Shown in pieces: positions 48,431 through 57,542 of a stretch of DNA of 64,000 nt. The position numbers and the translations under genes are program-made. The DNA lies in the NCBI RefSeq assembly GCF_000269985.1, contig NC_016109.1, positions 1,550,001 through 1,614,000 of the forward strand, written 5' to 3'. Numbering within the stretch: position 1 is the first letter of the stretch; every line of letters begins with the position of its first letter. This stretch comes from Kitasatospora setae KM-6054. Its GTDB lineage: Bacteria; Actinomycetota; Actinomycetes; Streptomycetales; Streptomycetaceae. The notes beneath the pieces are model-generated. The model searched no databases, was not told the DNA's origin, and was given only the letters and a program-made list of their open reading frames with translations.

Positions 48431-49516
48431 TTATGCCTGCCCGTCGGCCCATAGCCCGTTCTGCCGGACGCCCCGCGCCGCCCTCGCCGCCGCCGGTGCC
48501 TGCGGCGGGGTCAGCCCCAGGTGCTGCCAGGCCGCCGCGGTGGCGATCCGGCCGCGCGGGGTGCGGGCCAGCAGGCCCTCCCGGACCAGGAAGGGCTCGG
48601 CGACCTCCTCGACCGTCTCGGCCTCCTCGCCGACCGCCACCGCCAGGGTCGAGAGGCCCACCGGGCCGCCGCCGAACAGCTTGAGCAGCGCCTCCAGCAC
48701 CGCCCGGTCCAGCCGGTCCAGGCCGCGCGCGTCGACCTCGTAGACCTCCAGCGCCCGGGCCGCGATCTCCCGGCTGACCAGGCCGTCGTGCCGGACCTGG
48801 GCGAAGTCCCGGACCCGGCGCAGCAGCCGGTTGGCGATCCGGGGCGTGCCGCGCGAGCGGCCGGCGATCTCGGCCGCGCCGGCCGGGTCGATCTCGACGT
48901 CCAGCAGGCCGGCCGAGCGGTGCACCACCCGCTCCAGCTCGGCCGGGGCGTAGAACTCCATGTGGCCGGTGAAGCCGAACCGGTCGCGCAGCGGCGGCGG
49001 CAGCAGGCCGGCCCGGGTGGTCGCGCCGACCAGCGTGAACGGCGGCAGCTCCAGCGGGATGGCGGTGGCGCCGGGGCCCTTGCCGACGATCACGTCGACC
49101 CGGAAGTCCTCCATCGCCATGTAGAGCATCTCCTCGGCGGGCCGGGACATCCGGTGGATCTCGTCGAGGAACAGCACCTCGCCCTCGGTCAGCGAGGAGA
49201 GGATCGCCGCCAGGTCGCCCGCGTGCTGGATGGCCGGCCCGGAGGTGATCCGGATCGGGGCGTTCAGCTCGGCCGCGATGATCATCGACAGGGTGGTCTT
49301 GCCGAGCCCGGGCGGGCCGCTGAGCAGCACGTGGTCCGGCGCGGCGCCGCGCTTGCGGGCCGCCTGGAGGACCAGCGAGAGCTGCTCGCGCACCCGCTCC
49401 TGGCCGATGAACTCGTCCAGCAGCTTGGGGCGCAGCGCCGCCTCGACCGCCTGGTCCTCGCCGTCGGCGGACGCCGTCAGCAGGCGGTCAGCGGGGTCGG
49501 ACTCGTACGGGCTCAT
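48431..49516 (-). CDS. ruvB: Holliday junction branch-migration helicase RuvB
   Basis: 361 residues from the ATG at 49516 ([18 protein letters not shown]). Walker [10 protein letters not shown], Walker [11 protein letters not shown], sensor 1 GATTRAG and the C-terminal winged helix ([21 protein letters not shown]) are present. An extra in-frame ATG at 49534 has no SD. It drives branch migration with RuvA. Stop TAA. Confidence 0.97.
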   Translation of the reverse strand: MSPYESDPADRLLTASADGEDQAVEAALRPKLLDEFIGQERVREQLSLVLQAARKRGAAPDHVLLSGPPGLGKTTLSMIIAAELNAPIRITSGPAIQHAGDLAAILSSLTEGEVLFLDEIHRMSRPAEEMLYMAMEDFRVDVIVGKGPGATAIPLELPPFTLVGATTRAGLLPPPLRDRFGFTGHMEFYAPAELERVVHRSAGLLDVEIDPAGAAEIAGRSRGTPRIANRLLRRVRDFAQVRHDGLVSREIAARALEVYEVDARGLDRLDRAVLEALLKLFGGGPVGLSTLAVAVGEEAETVEEVAEPFLVREGLLARTPRGRIATAAAWQHLGLTPPQAPAAARAARGVRQNGLWADGQA

Positions 49517-49574
49517 CGGTAAACCGCTCTCCATGTCGACTTGGTGACGTGTCGTCACATTGCTCCGGCGCCGG

Positions 49575-50186
49575 TCAGCGGGCCCGGTTCAGCCCGCGCA
49601 GGGCCAGTCGCAGCAGGGCGCCGACGTCCGGCACGGACTGCGCCTCGGCCTCCGGGGTGACCCGGGCGACCGCCTCCTCCGCCTCCCGCGGAGCGTAGCC
49701 GAGGCCCACCAGGGCCGCGTGCAGCTGCTCGTGCCAGGGGGCCGGGCCGGCCGCCACCGGCTTCTGCGCGGGGACGCTGCCGTGCGGGGCGCCGAGCTTG
49801 TCCTTGTACTCCAGCAGCAGCTTGGCGGCCTTCGCCTTGCCGATGCCGGGCACCGCGATCAGCGCCTTCTCGTCGCCGCCGGCGATCGCCACCCGGAGCG
49901 CCTCCGGCGAGTGCGTGCCGAGGATCGCCTGGGCGAGCTTCGGGCCGACCCCGGGCGCCGCCTGCAGCACCTCGAAGGTGGCCCGCTCGTCGTCGTCGAC
50001 GAAGCCGAACAGCGTCAGCGAGTCCTCCCGGACCACCAGCGAGGTCGCCAGCCGGGCGGTCTCCCCCACCCGCAGCGTGGCCAGCGTGGCCGGCGTGCAC
50101 TGCACCGCCATGCCCACCCCGCCGACCTCCACCACGGCCACCCCGGCCCCCACCACGGCGACCGGGCCCTGCACGAAGGCGATCAC
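49575..50186 (-). CDS. ruvA: Holliday junction protein RuvA
   Basis: 203 residues. OB-fold N-terminus, two HhH motifs ([34 protein letters not shown]) and the flexible-linked C-terminal RuvB-binding domain ([21 protein letters not shown]) are present. GTG at 50186 with a rather distant AGAGGA. The gene lies 56 bp from ruvC and 58 bp from ruvB. Confidence 0.96.
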   Translation of the reverse strand: MIAFVQGPVAVVGAGVAVVEVGGVGMAVQCTPATLATLRVGETARLATSLVVREDSLTLFGFVDDDERATFEVLQAAPGVGPKLAQAILGTHSPEALRVAIAGGDEKALIAVPGIGKAKAAKLLLEYKDKLGAPHGSVPAQKPVAAGPAPWHEQLHAALVGLGYAPREAEEAVARVTPEAEAQSVPDVGALLRLALRGLNRAR

Positions 50187-50242
50187 GGTGAAGTCGTTCC
50201 TCTCGATGGTTCCAGTGCTTGCCGTCTGCCCGCGCCCGACCG

Positions 50243-50878
50243 TCAGGGGCGCGGGGAACTGCGCGGGCGGCCCGGCGCGCCGCCGCGGGCCGCCCGGGGG
50301 GCGGCCGCCGCCCGACCGGGCCCGTCGGGCCCGTCCGGCCGGGCGCCGTGCCAGGAGCCGCCGCCCGCGGCGTGCGCCTTGATGGCCGCGGTCAGCCGGT
50401 TCGTCGTGCCGCCGCGCCAGATGTGGCAGATCGCCAGCGCGAGGGCGTCCGCCGCGTCGGCCGGCTTGGGCGGGGCGTCGAGCCGCAGGATCCGGGTGAC
50501 CATGGCGGTGACCTGGGCCTTGTCGGCCCGGCCCGAGCCGGTGACGGCGGCCTTGACCTCGCTGGGGGTGTGCAGCGTGACGGGGATGCCGCGGCGGGTC
50601 GCGCAGAGCACGGCGACCGCCGAGGCCTGCGCGGTGCCCATCACGGTGCGGACGTTGTGCTGGGCGAACACCCGCTCCACGGCGACGAGTTCGGGCTGGT
50701 ACCGGTCGAGCCAGGACTCCAGGCCCTGCTCGATGGCGAGCAGCCGCGGGCCGATCTCGTCGTCCGACGGGGTGCGCACCACGCCGACGCCGAGCATGTC
50801 GAGCCGCCGCCCGGGCAGTCCCTCGACCACCCCGACGCCGCACCTGGTCAGCCCAGGGTCCACACCCAGCACGCGCAC
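50243..50878 (-). CDS. ruvC: Holliday junction resolvase RuvC
   Basis: 211 residues from the GTG at 50878. Catalytic acids are visible: Asp in [10 protein letters not shown], Glu in VAVERVF, and Asp/Asp in [13 protein letters not shown]. The core ends near residue 170. A Gly/Ala/Arg/Pro-rich tail of about 40 residues follows, unusual for RuvC but common in GC-rich actinomycetes. Confidence 0.96.
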   Translation of the reverse strand: MRVLGVDPGLTRCGVGVVEGLPGRRLDMLGVGVVRTPSDDEIGPRLLAIEQGLESWLDRYQPELVAVERVFAQHNVRTVMGTAQASAVAVLCATRRGIPVTLHTPSEVKAAVTGSGRADKAQVTAMVTRILRLDAPPKPADAADALALAICHIWRGGTTNRLTAAIKAHAAGGGSWHGARPDGPDGPGRAAAAPRAARGGAPGRPRSSPRP

Positions 50879-51012
50879 GGCGCCGCCTCTCTCCGATCTG
50901 CGCAGGTTACCCCCGGCCGCCGACAACCGGCTCCGGACACGGCCCCGGACACGCCTCCGCCCGGCGGCCGTCAGCGGGCCGCCGGGCGGGGAAGGGCGCG
51001 GGATCGCCGGGA

Positions 51013-51768
51013 TCAGGCGTCCAGCTCGGCCATGATCTCGTCGGAGACGTCGAAGTTGGCGAAGACGTTCTGCACGTCGTCGCTGTCCTCCAGCGCGTCG
51101 ATCAGCTTGAAGATCTTGCGGGCGCCGTCGGCGTCCAGCTCGACCTGCATGCTGGGGACGAAGTTGGCGTCGGCCGAGTCGTAGTCGATGCCGGCGTCGA
51201 CCAGCGCGGTGCGGACCGCGACCATGTCGGTGGCCTCGGACATCACCTCGAAGGCCTCGCCCAGGTCGTTGACCTCCTCGGCGCCGGCGTCCAGCACGAC
51301 GTCCAGGATCTTGTCCTCGTCCACGCCGTCCGCCTTGGGGACGATCACGACGCCCTTGCGGTTGAACAGGTAGGAGACCGAGCCCGGGTCGGCCATGTTG
51401 CCGCCGTTGCGGGTCATCGCGACGCGCACGTCGGAGGCGGCGCGGTTGCGGTTGTCGGTGAGGCACTCGATCAGGACGGCCACGCCGTTCGGGCCGTAGC
51501 CCTCGTACATGATCGTCGAGTAGTCGGCGCCGCCGGCCTCCGCGCCGGAACCGCGCTTGACGGCCCGGTTGATGTTGTCGATCGGGACGGAGCTCTTCTT
51601 CGCCTTCTGGATGGCGTCGTAGAGCGTCGGGTTGCCGGCCGGGTCGCCGCCGCCGGTGCGGGCCGCCACCTCGATGTTCTTGATCATCTTGGCGAAGAGC
51701 TTGCCGCGCTTGGCGTCGATCGCGGCCTTCTTGTGCTTGGTGGTAGCCCACTTAGAGTGGCCGGACAT
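51013..51768 (-). CDS. yebC: YebC/PmpR-family regulator or translation factor
   Basis: 251 residues starting [22 protein letters not shown], the hallmark of the family. Recent work ties YebC to relief of ribosome stalling, older work to DNA binding. It precedes ruvC, the conserved arrangement, with 134 bp between. Confidence 0.97.
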   Translation of the reverse strand: MSGHSKWATTKHKKAAIDAKRGKLFAKMIKNIEVAARTGGGDPAGNPTLYDAIQKAKKSSVPIDNINRAVKRGSGAEAGGADYSTIMYEGYGPNGVAVLIECLTDNRNRAASDVRVAMTRNGGNMADPGSVSYLFNRKGVVIVPKADGVDEDKILDVVLDAGAEEVNDLGEAFEVMSEATDMVAVRTALVDAGIDYDSADANFVPSMQVELDADGARKIFKLIDALEDSDDVQNVFANFDVSDEIMAELDA

Positions 51769-51865
51769 CGCCAGCTCCTTTTCGTCGCCAATGGGAAATG
51801 AACAGGGGAGATCTTACCGGTGCCGCACCGCCGGGTGGCACACGGTCACCGCGCCGCACGGGCGT

Positions 51866-52477
51866 TCAGCGCCCGGCGGCCTCGACCATCCGGACGAAGT
51901 ACTCGTGGACGCGGTGGTCGCCGGTCAGCTCCGGGTGGAAGGAGGTGGCCAGCAGGTTGCCCTGGCGGACCGCGACGATCCGGGCGTCCGGGCCGTCCGC
52001 GGCCGGCACCTCGGCGAGCACCTCGACGTCCGCGCCGACCGCCTCGACCCAGGGGGCGCGGATGAACACGCCGGTGACCGGGTCGCCGGGCAGGCCCGCG
52101 AACGGGATGGCGGTCTCGAAGGACTCGTTCTGCCGGCCGAAGGCGTTGCGGCGGACGGTCATGTCGATGCCGCCGACGGTCTCCTGGTCGTCCCGGCCGT
52201 CCAGGATCTTGTCCGCCAGCATGATCATGCCGGCGCAGGTGCCGTACACCGGCATGCCGGCCGCGACCCGCGCGCGCAGCGGGTCCATCAGGCCGAACAG
52301 CACGGCCAGCTTGGAGATCGTGGTGGACTCGCCGCCCGGCATCACCAGCGCGTCCACCTCGGCCAGCTCCTCGGGGCGGCGCACCGGCCGGGCCAGCGCG
52401 TCGGCGGCGGCCAGCGCCACCAGGTGCTCGCGGACGTCGCCCTGCAGGGCCAGCACGCCGATGGTGGGGATGCTCAC
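51866..52477 (-). CDS. pdxT: pyridoxal 5'-phosphate synthase glutaminase subunit PdxT
   Basis: 203 residues. Class I-like glutaminase triad: nucleophile Cys in [11 protein letters not shown], His/Glu in SFHPEL, plus the MPGGESTT oxyanion region. It supplies ammonia to PdxS for PLP synthesis. It follows pdxS by 98 bp, and a strong hairpin lies in that gap. Confidence 0.97.
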   Translation of the reverse strand: MSIPTIGVLALQGDVREHLVALAAADALARPVRRPEELAEVDALVMPGGESTTISKLAVLFGLMDPLRARVAAGMPVYGTCAGMIMLADKILDGRDDQETVGGIDMTVRRNAFGRQNESFETAIPFAGLPGDPVTGVFIRAPWVEAVGADVEVLAEVPAADGPDARIVAVRQGNLLATSFHPELTGDHRVHEYFVRMVEAAGR

Positions 52478-52527
52478 GGTCTACTACCTCTTCGTTCTCG
52501 AACTTCGGGGCCCGGACTCCACGCAGC

Positions 52528-52560
52528 GGCCCGCCGTGCCGGTACCTCGCACGGCGGGCC
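52528..52560 (-). terminator. hairpin between pdxS and pdxT
   Basis: Perfect 12-bp inverted repeat (52528-52539, 52549-52560) with a 9-nt loop, 15 bp after the pdxS stop. It could be a partial terminator or mRNA-stability element that lowers pdxT relative to pdxS. Confidence 0.65.
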
Positions 52561-52575
52561 GCTCACGCGGGGTGG

Positions 52576-53487
52576 CTACCAGCCGCGGTTGGCGTAGCGC
52601 TCGGCCTCGGGGAGGGTGTCGCAGTTGATGCCGACCATGGCCTCGCCCAGGTTGCGGGAGGCGTCCGCGATGATCTTCGGGTCGTCGAAGAAGGTGGTGG
52701 CCTTCACGATGGCGGCGGCGCGCTTGGCCGGGTCGCCCGACTTGAAGATGCCGGAGCCGACGAAGACGCCCTCGGCGCCGAGCTGGCGCATCAGCGCGGC
52801 GTCGGCCGGGGTGGCCACGCCGCCGGCCGAGAACAGCACGACCGGGAGCTTGCCGAGCTCGGCGACCTCGCGGACCAGCTCGTACGGGGCGCGCAGCTCC
52901 TTGGCGGCCGCGTACAGCTCGTTGTTGTCGAAGCCGCGCAGCTTGGCGATCTCGTTCTTGATCTGGCGCAGGTGGCGGACGGCCTCGACCACGTTGCCGG
53001 TGCCGGCCTCGCCCTTGGAGCGGATCATGGCCGCGCCCTCGGCGATCCGGCGCAGCGCCTCGCCCAGGTTGGTGGCGCCGCAGACGAAGGGGGTGGTGAA
53101 CGCCCACTTGTCGGAGTGGTTGACCTCGTCGGCCGGGGTGAGCACCTCGGACTCGTCGATGTAGTCGACGCCGAGCGACTGCAGGACCTGGGCCTCGACG
53201 AAGTGGCCGATCCGGGACTTGGCCATCACCGGGATGGAGACCGCGGCGATGATCTCCTCGATCATGTTCGGGTCGGACATCCGGGCCACGCCGCCGTCCT
53301 TGCGGATGTCGGCGGGGACCCGCTCCAGCGCCATGACCGCGACCGCACCGGCGTCCTCGGCGATCTTCGCCTGCTCGGCGTTGACCACGTCCATGATCAC
53401 GCCGCCCTTGAGCTGCTCGGCCATGCCGCGCTTGACCCGGGCGGTGCCGACCTGGGGCTGCTCGGCGGAAGTGGGGGTGGTGGACAC
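52576..53487 (-). CDS. pdxS: pyridoxal 5'-phosphate synthase lyase subunit PdxS
   Basis: 303 residues. Core signatures: [30 protein letters not shown], the two Lys-containing strands ([21 protein letters not shown]) and [12 protein letters not shown]. It makes PLP from ribose 5-phosphate, glyceraldehyde 3-phosphate and ammonia. GTG at 53487 with SD GAGG at 7 nt. Confidence 0.98.
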   Translation of the reverse strand: MSTTPTSAEQPQVGTARVKRGMAEQLKGGVIMDVVNAEQAKIAEDAGAVAVMALERVPADIRKDGGVARMSDPNMIEEIIAAVSIPVMAKSRIGHFVEAQVLQSLGVDYIDESEVLTPADEVNHSDKWAFTTPFVCGATNLGEALRRIAEGAAMIRSKGEAGTGNVVEAVRHLRQIKNEIAKLRGFDNNELYAAAKELRAPYELVREVAELGKLPVVLFSAGGVATPADAALMRQLGAEGVFVGSGIFKSGDPAKRAAAIVKATTFFDDPKIIADASRNLGEAMVGINCDTLPEAERYANRGW

Positions 53488-53517
53488 GTGAAGACCTCAC
53501 TCAGAAATGAACCGGTG

Positions 53518-53533
53518 CTATCGATCTATCGTA
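53518..53533 (-). promoter_or_regulatory. candidate pdxS promoter -10 with direct repeat
   Basis: On the minus strand TACGAT (53528-53533) lies beside the direct repeat CTATCGAT/CTATCGTA (read on +, 53518-53533), about 35 nt before the SD. No clear -35. A PdxR-type site is possible but unproven. Confidence 0.35.
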
Positions 53534-53635
53534 GGCCCGGGGGCTCCTCGACCCATACGCCACATGGTCCAGGGCCACCCCCGCCATACGACAATCGGTC
53601 CAGCGATCCGGCTGGGGCGGGAAACGGTGCCAAGC

Positions 53636-54181
53636 CTACGCGGGCGCGCCCTCGGGCGTGAGGGCCGCCGGGGGCTCGTCGTCCATCTCGAAGGCCATCG
53701 GGAACGGCGCCCGGCCGGCGAGCCGGAAGTAGCGCACCAGCCGGTGCTCGCGCACCGCGCGCGCCGCCCGCACCGCGTCGTTGTGGAAACGCCTGGCCAT
53801 CGGTACCCGGCGCACCGCCTCGACCAGGTCGCGCACCGCCTCCTCGCCGCCCGGCGCGTCCCGCAGCGCGGCGACCTGCGCCGGCTCGTCCAGCACGGCG
53901 CGCAGCGCCAGGCTCAGGGCGCTCTCCGCCACCTCGCGCTGCTCGGCCTCGGCCTGCCGGGCCCCGTGCGCCGCCTCCAGCAGCAGGATCGACGCCGCCG
54001 GGTCCAGCAGCGAGGAGGTCGCCAGCTCCACCGCCACCGAGGCCCGGCGCAGCAGTTGGGCGTCCAGCGAGGCCCGGGCCGCGTCGATCCGAGCGTGCAG
54101 CCGGTCGAGCCTGCCCGCCGTCCAGCTCAGGTAGACGGCGAACAGTACGACGGCCGCAACGGCCCAGATCCAGGTAGCCAC
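53636..54181 (-). CDS. LemA-like membrane-anchored helical protein
   Basis: 181 residues from the GTG at 54181. One N-terminal helix (IWAVAAVVLFAVYLSW) is followed by long helices. RRFHNDAVRAARAVREHRLVRYFRLA resembles the conserved C-terminal LemA helix. The rest is alanine-rich, so similarity is weak. No function known. Follows the tautomerase-like gene by 19 bp. Confidence 0.7.
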   Translation of the reverse strand: MATWIWAVAAVVLFAVYLSWTAGRLDRLHARIDAARASLDAQLLRRASVAVELATSSLLDPAASILLLEAAHGARQAEAEQREVAESALSLALRAVLDEPAQVAALRDAPGGEEAVRDLVEAVRRVPMARRFHNDAVRAARAVREHRLVRYFRLAGRAPFPMAFEMDDEPPAALTPEGAPA

Positions 54182-54200
54182 GGGGCGCTACGGTACCGGC

Positions 54201-54563
54201 TCAGCCGCCCAGCACCGCCGAGCGGTAGGCCCGGTGGTCGAACTCCTCGACCTGCACGGTGGCCTGCACCGGCCCGGCCTCGCCGCCCAGGTAGCCGGGC
54301 AGCGCCGCCAGCACGGCCTCGCCCAGCGCCGCCTTGGCCTCCGCGCTCCGGCCCGGGAAGATCTCCACCTTCACCGCGACCAGCGCGAAGGTCTCGGTGT
54401 CCGCCCCGACCACGGCCTCCTCGGTGCGCCGGAACCGGGTCTTGCAGCCGGCCGGCTTGGCGTCCAGCAGCTTCACCGCCAGCCGGTTCAGCGCCAGGCC
54501 GAAGCCCCGCCGGTCGAAGGTGCCGGCGAGCCGGTCGGTGTAGTCGACGGTGATCAGCGGCAT
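54201..54563 (-). CDS. CHMI/tautomerase-fold protein
   Basis: 120 residues starting MPLITVDYTD; Pro2 would be the catalytic N-terminal proline after Met removal. The two beta-alpha-beta halves and the HDHRAYRS-like end fit 5-carboxymethyl-2-hydroxymuconate isomerase-type tautomerases. There is no catabolic cluster nearby, so the substrate is open. Confidence 0.7.
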   Translation of the reverse strand: MPLITVDYTDRLAGTFDRRGFGLALNRLAVKLLDAKPAGCKTRFRRTEEAVVGADTETFALVAVKVEIFPGRSAEAKAALGEAVLAALPGYLGGEAGPVQATVQVEEFDHRAYRSAVLGG

Positions 54564-54612
54564 GCGGGGCTACCTCTTCCGATTCTGCGGGGGGCGATTC
54601 TGCGGGGACGGC

Positions 54613-55785
54613 TCAACGACTCGGACGCGAACGGCGGTCGGACGGTTCGACCTCGGCCACCGGCGGCCGCCCGTCGGTCACCGTCTCGTACACCGACAGC
54701 ACCTCGGCGCCGACCGTCTCCCAGTCGAAGCGCCGCACGTGCCGGGAGGCCGCCGCGCGCAGCGCCGCCAGCCGCTCGGGGCTGCCGAGCAGCTTGACCG
54801 CGGAGGCGGCCAGCGCGTCCGCGTCCTCGACCGGGAACAGCTCGCCGGCCGCGCCCCCGTCCAGTACTTGGCGGAACGCGTCCAGGTCGCTGGCCAGCAC
54901 CGGGGCGCCGGCCGACATCGCCTCGACCAGGATGATGCCGAAGGACTCGCCGCCGGTGTTCGGCGCCACGTACAGGTCGACCGAGCGCAGCAGCCGGGCC
55001 TTGTCCCGGTCCGAGACCATGCCGAGGAACTCGACCCGGGCCCGCGCCTCGGCGGGCAGGCCCGCGACCGCCTCCGCCTCGTCGCCCTTGCCGGCCACCA
55101 GCAGCCGCACGCCCGGCCGCTCGGCCAGGATCCGCGGCAGCGCGGCCAGCAGCGTCGGCAGGCCCTTGCGCGGCTCGTTGATCCGGCCGATGAAGCCGAT
55201 GGTGCCCGGCCCGCCCTCGGCCGCGCCGCCCTGCCACGCGGGGTTCGGCTCGGCGTCCGCGAAGAACCGCACGTCCACGCCGTTCGGGATGACCACCGCG
55301 TCGCCGCCCAGGTGCTCCACCAGGGTGCGCCGGGCGTACTCCGACACCGCGATCCGGCCCGACATCTTCTCCAGGCCGGGCTGCAGGATCGGCGAGGCCG
55401 CGATCATCGCCCGCGAGCGCGGGTTCGAGGTGTGGAACGTCCCCACCATCGGCCCGGTCGCCGCCCACGCGGCCAGCATCGACAGCGACGGCGAGTTCGG
55501 CTCGTGCACGTGCAGCACGTCGAACCGGCCCTCGCGCAGCCAGCGCCGCACCCGGGCCGCCGACAGGATCCCGAAGCTCAGCCGCGCCACCGACCCGTTG
55601 TACGGCACCGCCACCGCCCGCCCGGCCGAGACCACGTACGGCGGCAGCGCCTCCTCGTCCTCCGCCGGGGCCAGCACCGACACCTCGTGCCCGAGCCGGA
55701 TCAGGTGCTCCGCCAGGTCGCGGATGTGGAACTGCACCCCGCCCGGCACGTCCCAGTCGTACGGGCACACCACGCCGATCCTCAT
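54613..55785 (-). CDS. pimA: phosphatidylinositol alpha-mannosyltransferase PimA
   Basis: 390 residues, GT-B fold. N-terminal CPYDWDVPGGVQFHIRDLAEHL with the acceptor-binding HVHEPNSPSLS region; C-terminal GT4 donor motif EPRKGLPTLLAALP, then NTGGESFGIILVEAMSAG with the catalytic Glu. It adds the first mannose to phosphatidylinositol at the membrane. ATG at 55785 overlaps the acyltransferase stop by 4 bp. Confidence 0.93.
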   Translation of the reverse strand: MRIGVVCPYDWDVPGGVQFHIRDLAEHLIRLGHEVSVLAPAEDEEALPPYVVSAGRAVAVPYNGSVARLSFGILSAARVRRWLREGRFDVLHVHEPNSPSLSMLAAWAATGPMVGTFHTSNPRSRAMIAASPILQPGLEKMSGRIAVSEYARRTLVEHLGGDAVVIPNGVDVRFFADAEPNPAWQGGAAEGGPGTIGFIGRINEPRKGLPTLLAALPRILAERPGVRLLVAGKGDEAEAVAGLPAEARARVEFLGMVSDRDKARLLRSVDLYVAPNTGGESFGIILVEAMSAGAPVLASDLDAFRQVLDGGAAGELFPVEDADALAASAVKLLGSPERLAALRAAASRHVRRFDWETVGAEVLSVYETVTDGRPPVAEVEPSDRRSRPSR

Positions 55786-56687
55786 GCCGCGGCCCGCCTC
55801 GGGGTCAGGTCGGCCAGCCACAGCTTCTGCAGCATGTGCCAGTCGACCGAGTGCGCGCGGATCTCGTCCGCCCACACGTCCGCCAGCGCCTGGGTCATCG
55901 CGGCGGTCTGCTCCTGCCGGGTGCCCTCGCCGGACGGCCGCACCTCCGGGTGGATCTCGGCCCGCAGCACCGGCCCGTCGTACCAGAGCGACACCGGGAA
56001 CAGCGCCGCCCCGGTCCGCTGGGCCAGCGCCGCCGGGCCGGCCGGCATCCGGGTCGGCTCGCCGAAGAAGTCGACCTCGATCCCGGCCTCCGAGAGGTCC
56101 CGGTCGCCGACCAGGCAGACCAGCCGGCCCTCGCGCAGCCGCCGGGCCAGCGTCCCGACCACCGAGACCTGGGAGCCGGTCAGCGCCAGCACCTCCATCC
56201 CCAGGCCCTCCCGGTACGCCACGAACCGGTCGAACAGCGACTCCGGCTTCAACCGCTCGGCGACCGTGGTGAACGGGCGCCCGCCGGCGGACGCGATCCA
56301 CGCGCCCGCCAGGTCCCAGTTCGCCATGTGCGGCAGCGCCAGCACCGCGCCCCGCCCGGCCGCCATCGCCTCGTCCAACTGCTCCAGGTTCTTCACCGTC
56401 ACGGCCCCGGCGATCCGCTCCCGGCTCCAGGCCGGCAGCCGGAACGACTCCCGCCAGTACCGCAGGTACGAGCGCATCCCGGCCCGGGACAGCTCGCGCA
56501 GCCGGATCCCGTCCGCGTCCGGGTGGACCCGCGACAGGTTGGCCTCCAGCTGCCGCACCCCCTTGCCCCGCCGCCGCCACGCCACGTCGGCGATGGCGTC
56601 GAACAGGCCGCGCGCGACCGGCTCGGGCAGGTGCCGCAGCCCCGCCCAGCCGGCCGCGTACGCGGCGTCGACCAACCGTTCCCTCAC
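55782..56687 (-). CDS. phosphatidylinositol mannoside acyltransferase (PatA-like)
   Basis: 301 residues from the GTG at 56687. The lysophospholipid acyltransferase HxxxxD motif is HMANWD, followed by GDRDLSEAGIEVDFFGEPTRMPAGPA and a C-terminal cap. It acylates the PimA product on the inner face of the membrane. Its GTG overlaps the pgsA stop in GTGA, and its end overlaps pimA. Confidence 0.91.
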   Translation of the reverse strand: MRERLVDAAYAAGWAGLRHLPEPVARGLFDAIADVAWRRRGKGVRQLEANLSRVHPDADGIRLRELSRAGMRSYLRYWRESFRLPAWSRERIAGAVTVKNLEQLDEAMAAGRGAVLALPHMANWDLAGAWIASAGGRPFTTVAERLKPESLFDRFVAYREGLGMEVLALTGSQVSVVGTLARRLREGRLVCLVGDRDLSEAGIEVDFFGEPTRMPAGPAALAQRTGAALFPVSLWYDGPVLRAEIHPEVRPSGEGTRQEQTAAMTQALADVWADEIRAHSVDWHMLQKLWLADLTPRRAAA

Positions 56688-57340
56688 TTGACCCCCTCGG
56701 CGGCGGCCGCCGCCTCCAGCTCCGCCGACTCCCGGCGCACGGTCAGCATCCGCTGCGCCACCGTCACCAGGCTGCCCGCCGCGACCACCCACAGGGCGAC
56801 CGGCAGCAGCCACTCCACGTACGGCACCCCGAAGGTGTGCAGGCCCGCGACACCCGCCGCGGTCAGGCTGATCACCAGCCGCTCCGCCCGCTCCACCAGC
56901 CCCGACACGTTCACCGGGAAGCCCAGCGCCTCGCCGCGCGCCTTGGTGTACGACACCACCTGGCCGCTGGCCAGGCAGAAGACCGCCACCGCGCACAGCA
57001 GGTCGTCGTTCCCGCCCCCGGCGTACCACATCGCCAGGCCGCCGAAGATCGCCGCGTCGGCGACCCGGTCCAGCGTCGAGTCCAGGAACGCGCCCCACTT
57101 GCTGGAGCGGCCCGCCTGGCGGGCCATGTTCCCGTCCACCAGGTCGGAGAAGATGAACAGCGTGACGGTGATCACGCCCCAGAAGAACTCCCCGCGCGGG
57201 AAGAACACCAGCGCGCCGGCCACCGAACCGGCCGTGCCGATCAGGGTGACCGCGTCCGGACTGACGCCCCAGCGCAGCAGCAGCGCGGCGAACGGGGTGA
57301 GGACACGTGTGAAGAAGGCACGCGCGTACTTGTTGAGCAT
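56684..57340 (-). CDS. pgsA: phosphatidylinositol phosphate synthase (CDP-alcohol phosphatidyltransferase)
   Basis: 218 residues with about five membrane helices. The CDP-alcohol motif is complete: DGNMARQAGRSSKWGAFLDSTLD. It makes phosphatidylinositol phosphate from CDP-diacylglycerol and inositol 1-phosphate, feeding PimA. ATG at 57340. First of the three-gene PIM unit. Confidence 0.92.
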   Translation of the reverse strand: MLNKYARAFFTRVLTPFAALLLRWGVSPDAVTLIGTAGSVAGALVFFPRGEFFWGVITVTLFIFSDLVDGNMARQAGRSSKWGAFLDSTLDRVADAAIFGGLAMWYAGGGNDDLLCAVAVFCLASGQVVSYTKARGEALGFPVNVSGLVERAERLVISLTAAGVAGLHTFGVPYVEWLLPVALWVVAAGSLVTVAQRMLTVRRESAELEAAAAAEGVK

Positions 57341-57542
57341 GGCCTTCCGGTCCGCTCCGCTCCTCGGAATGGCACCCGCGGGCCACCGGGTCCCCTCCGG
57401 TCGGCCCCGCCGGGCGCACGGCGCCGCGCGCCGGTCCGACAAGCTCGACCGGACAGGACCTGAGCCCGCCGGGCGACCGCGCGGATGCACCCGCCCGGCC
57501 GGACAATGGTATCCACGCTGATCGAGCGGCAGGAGGCCAGCC

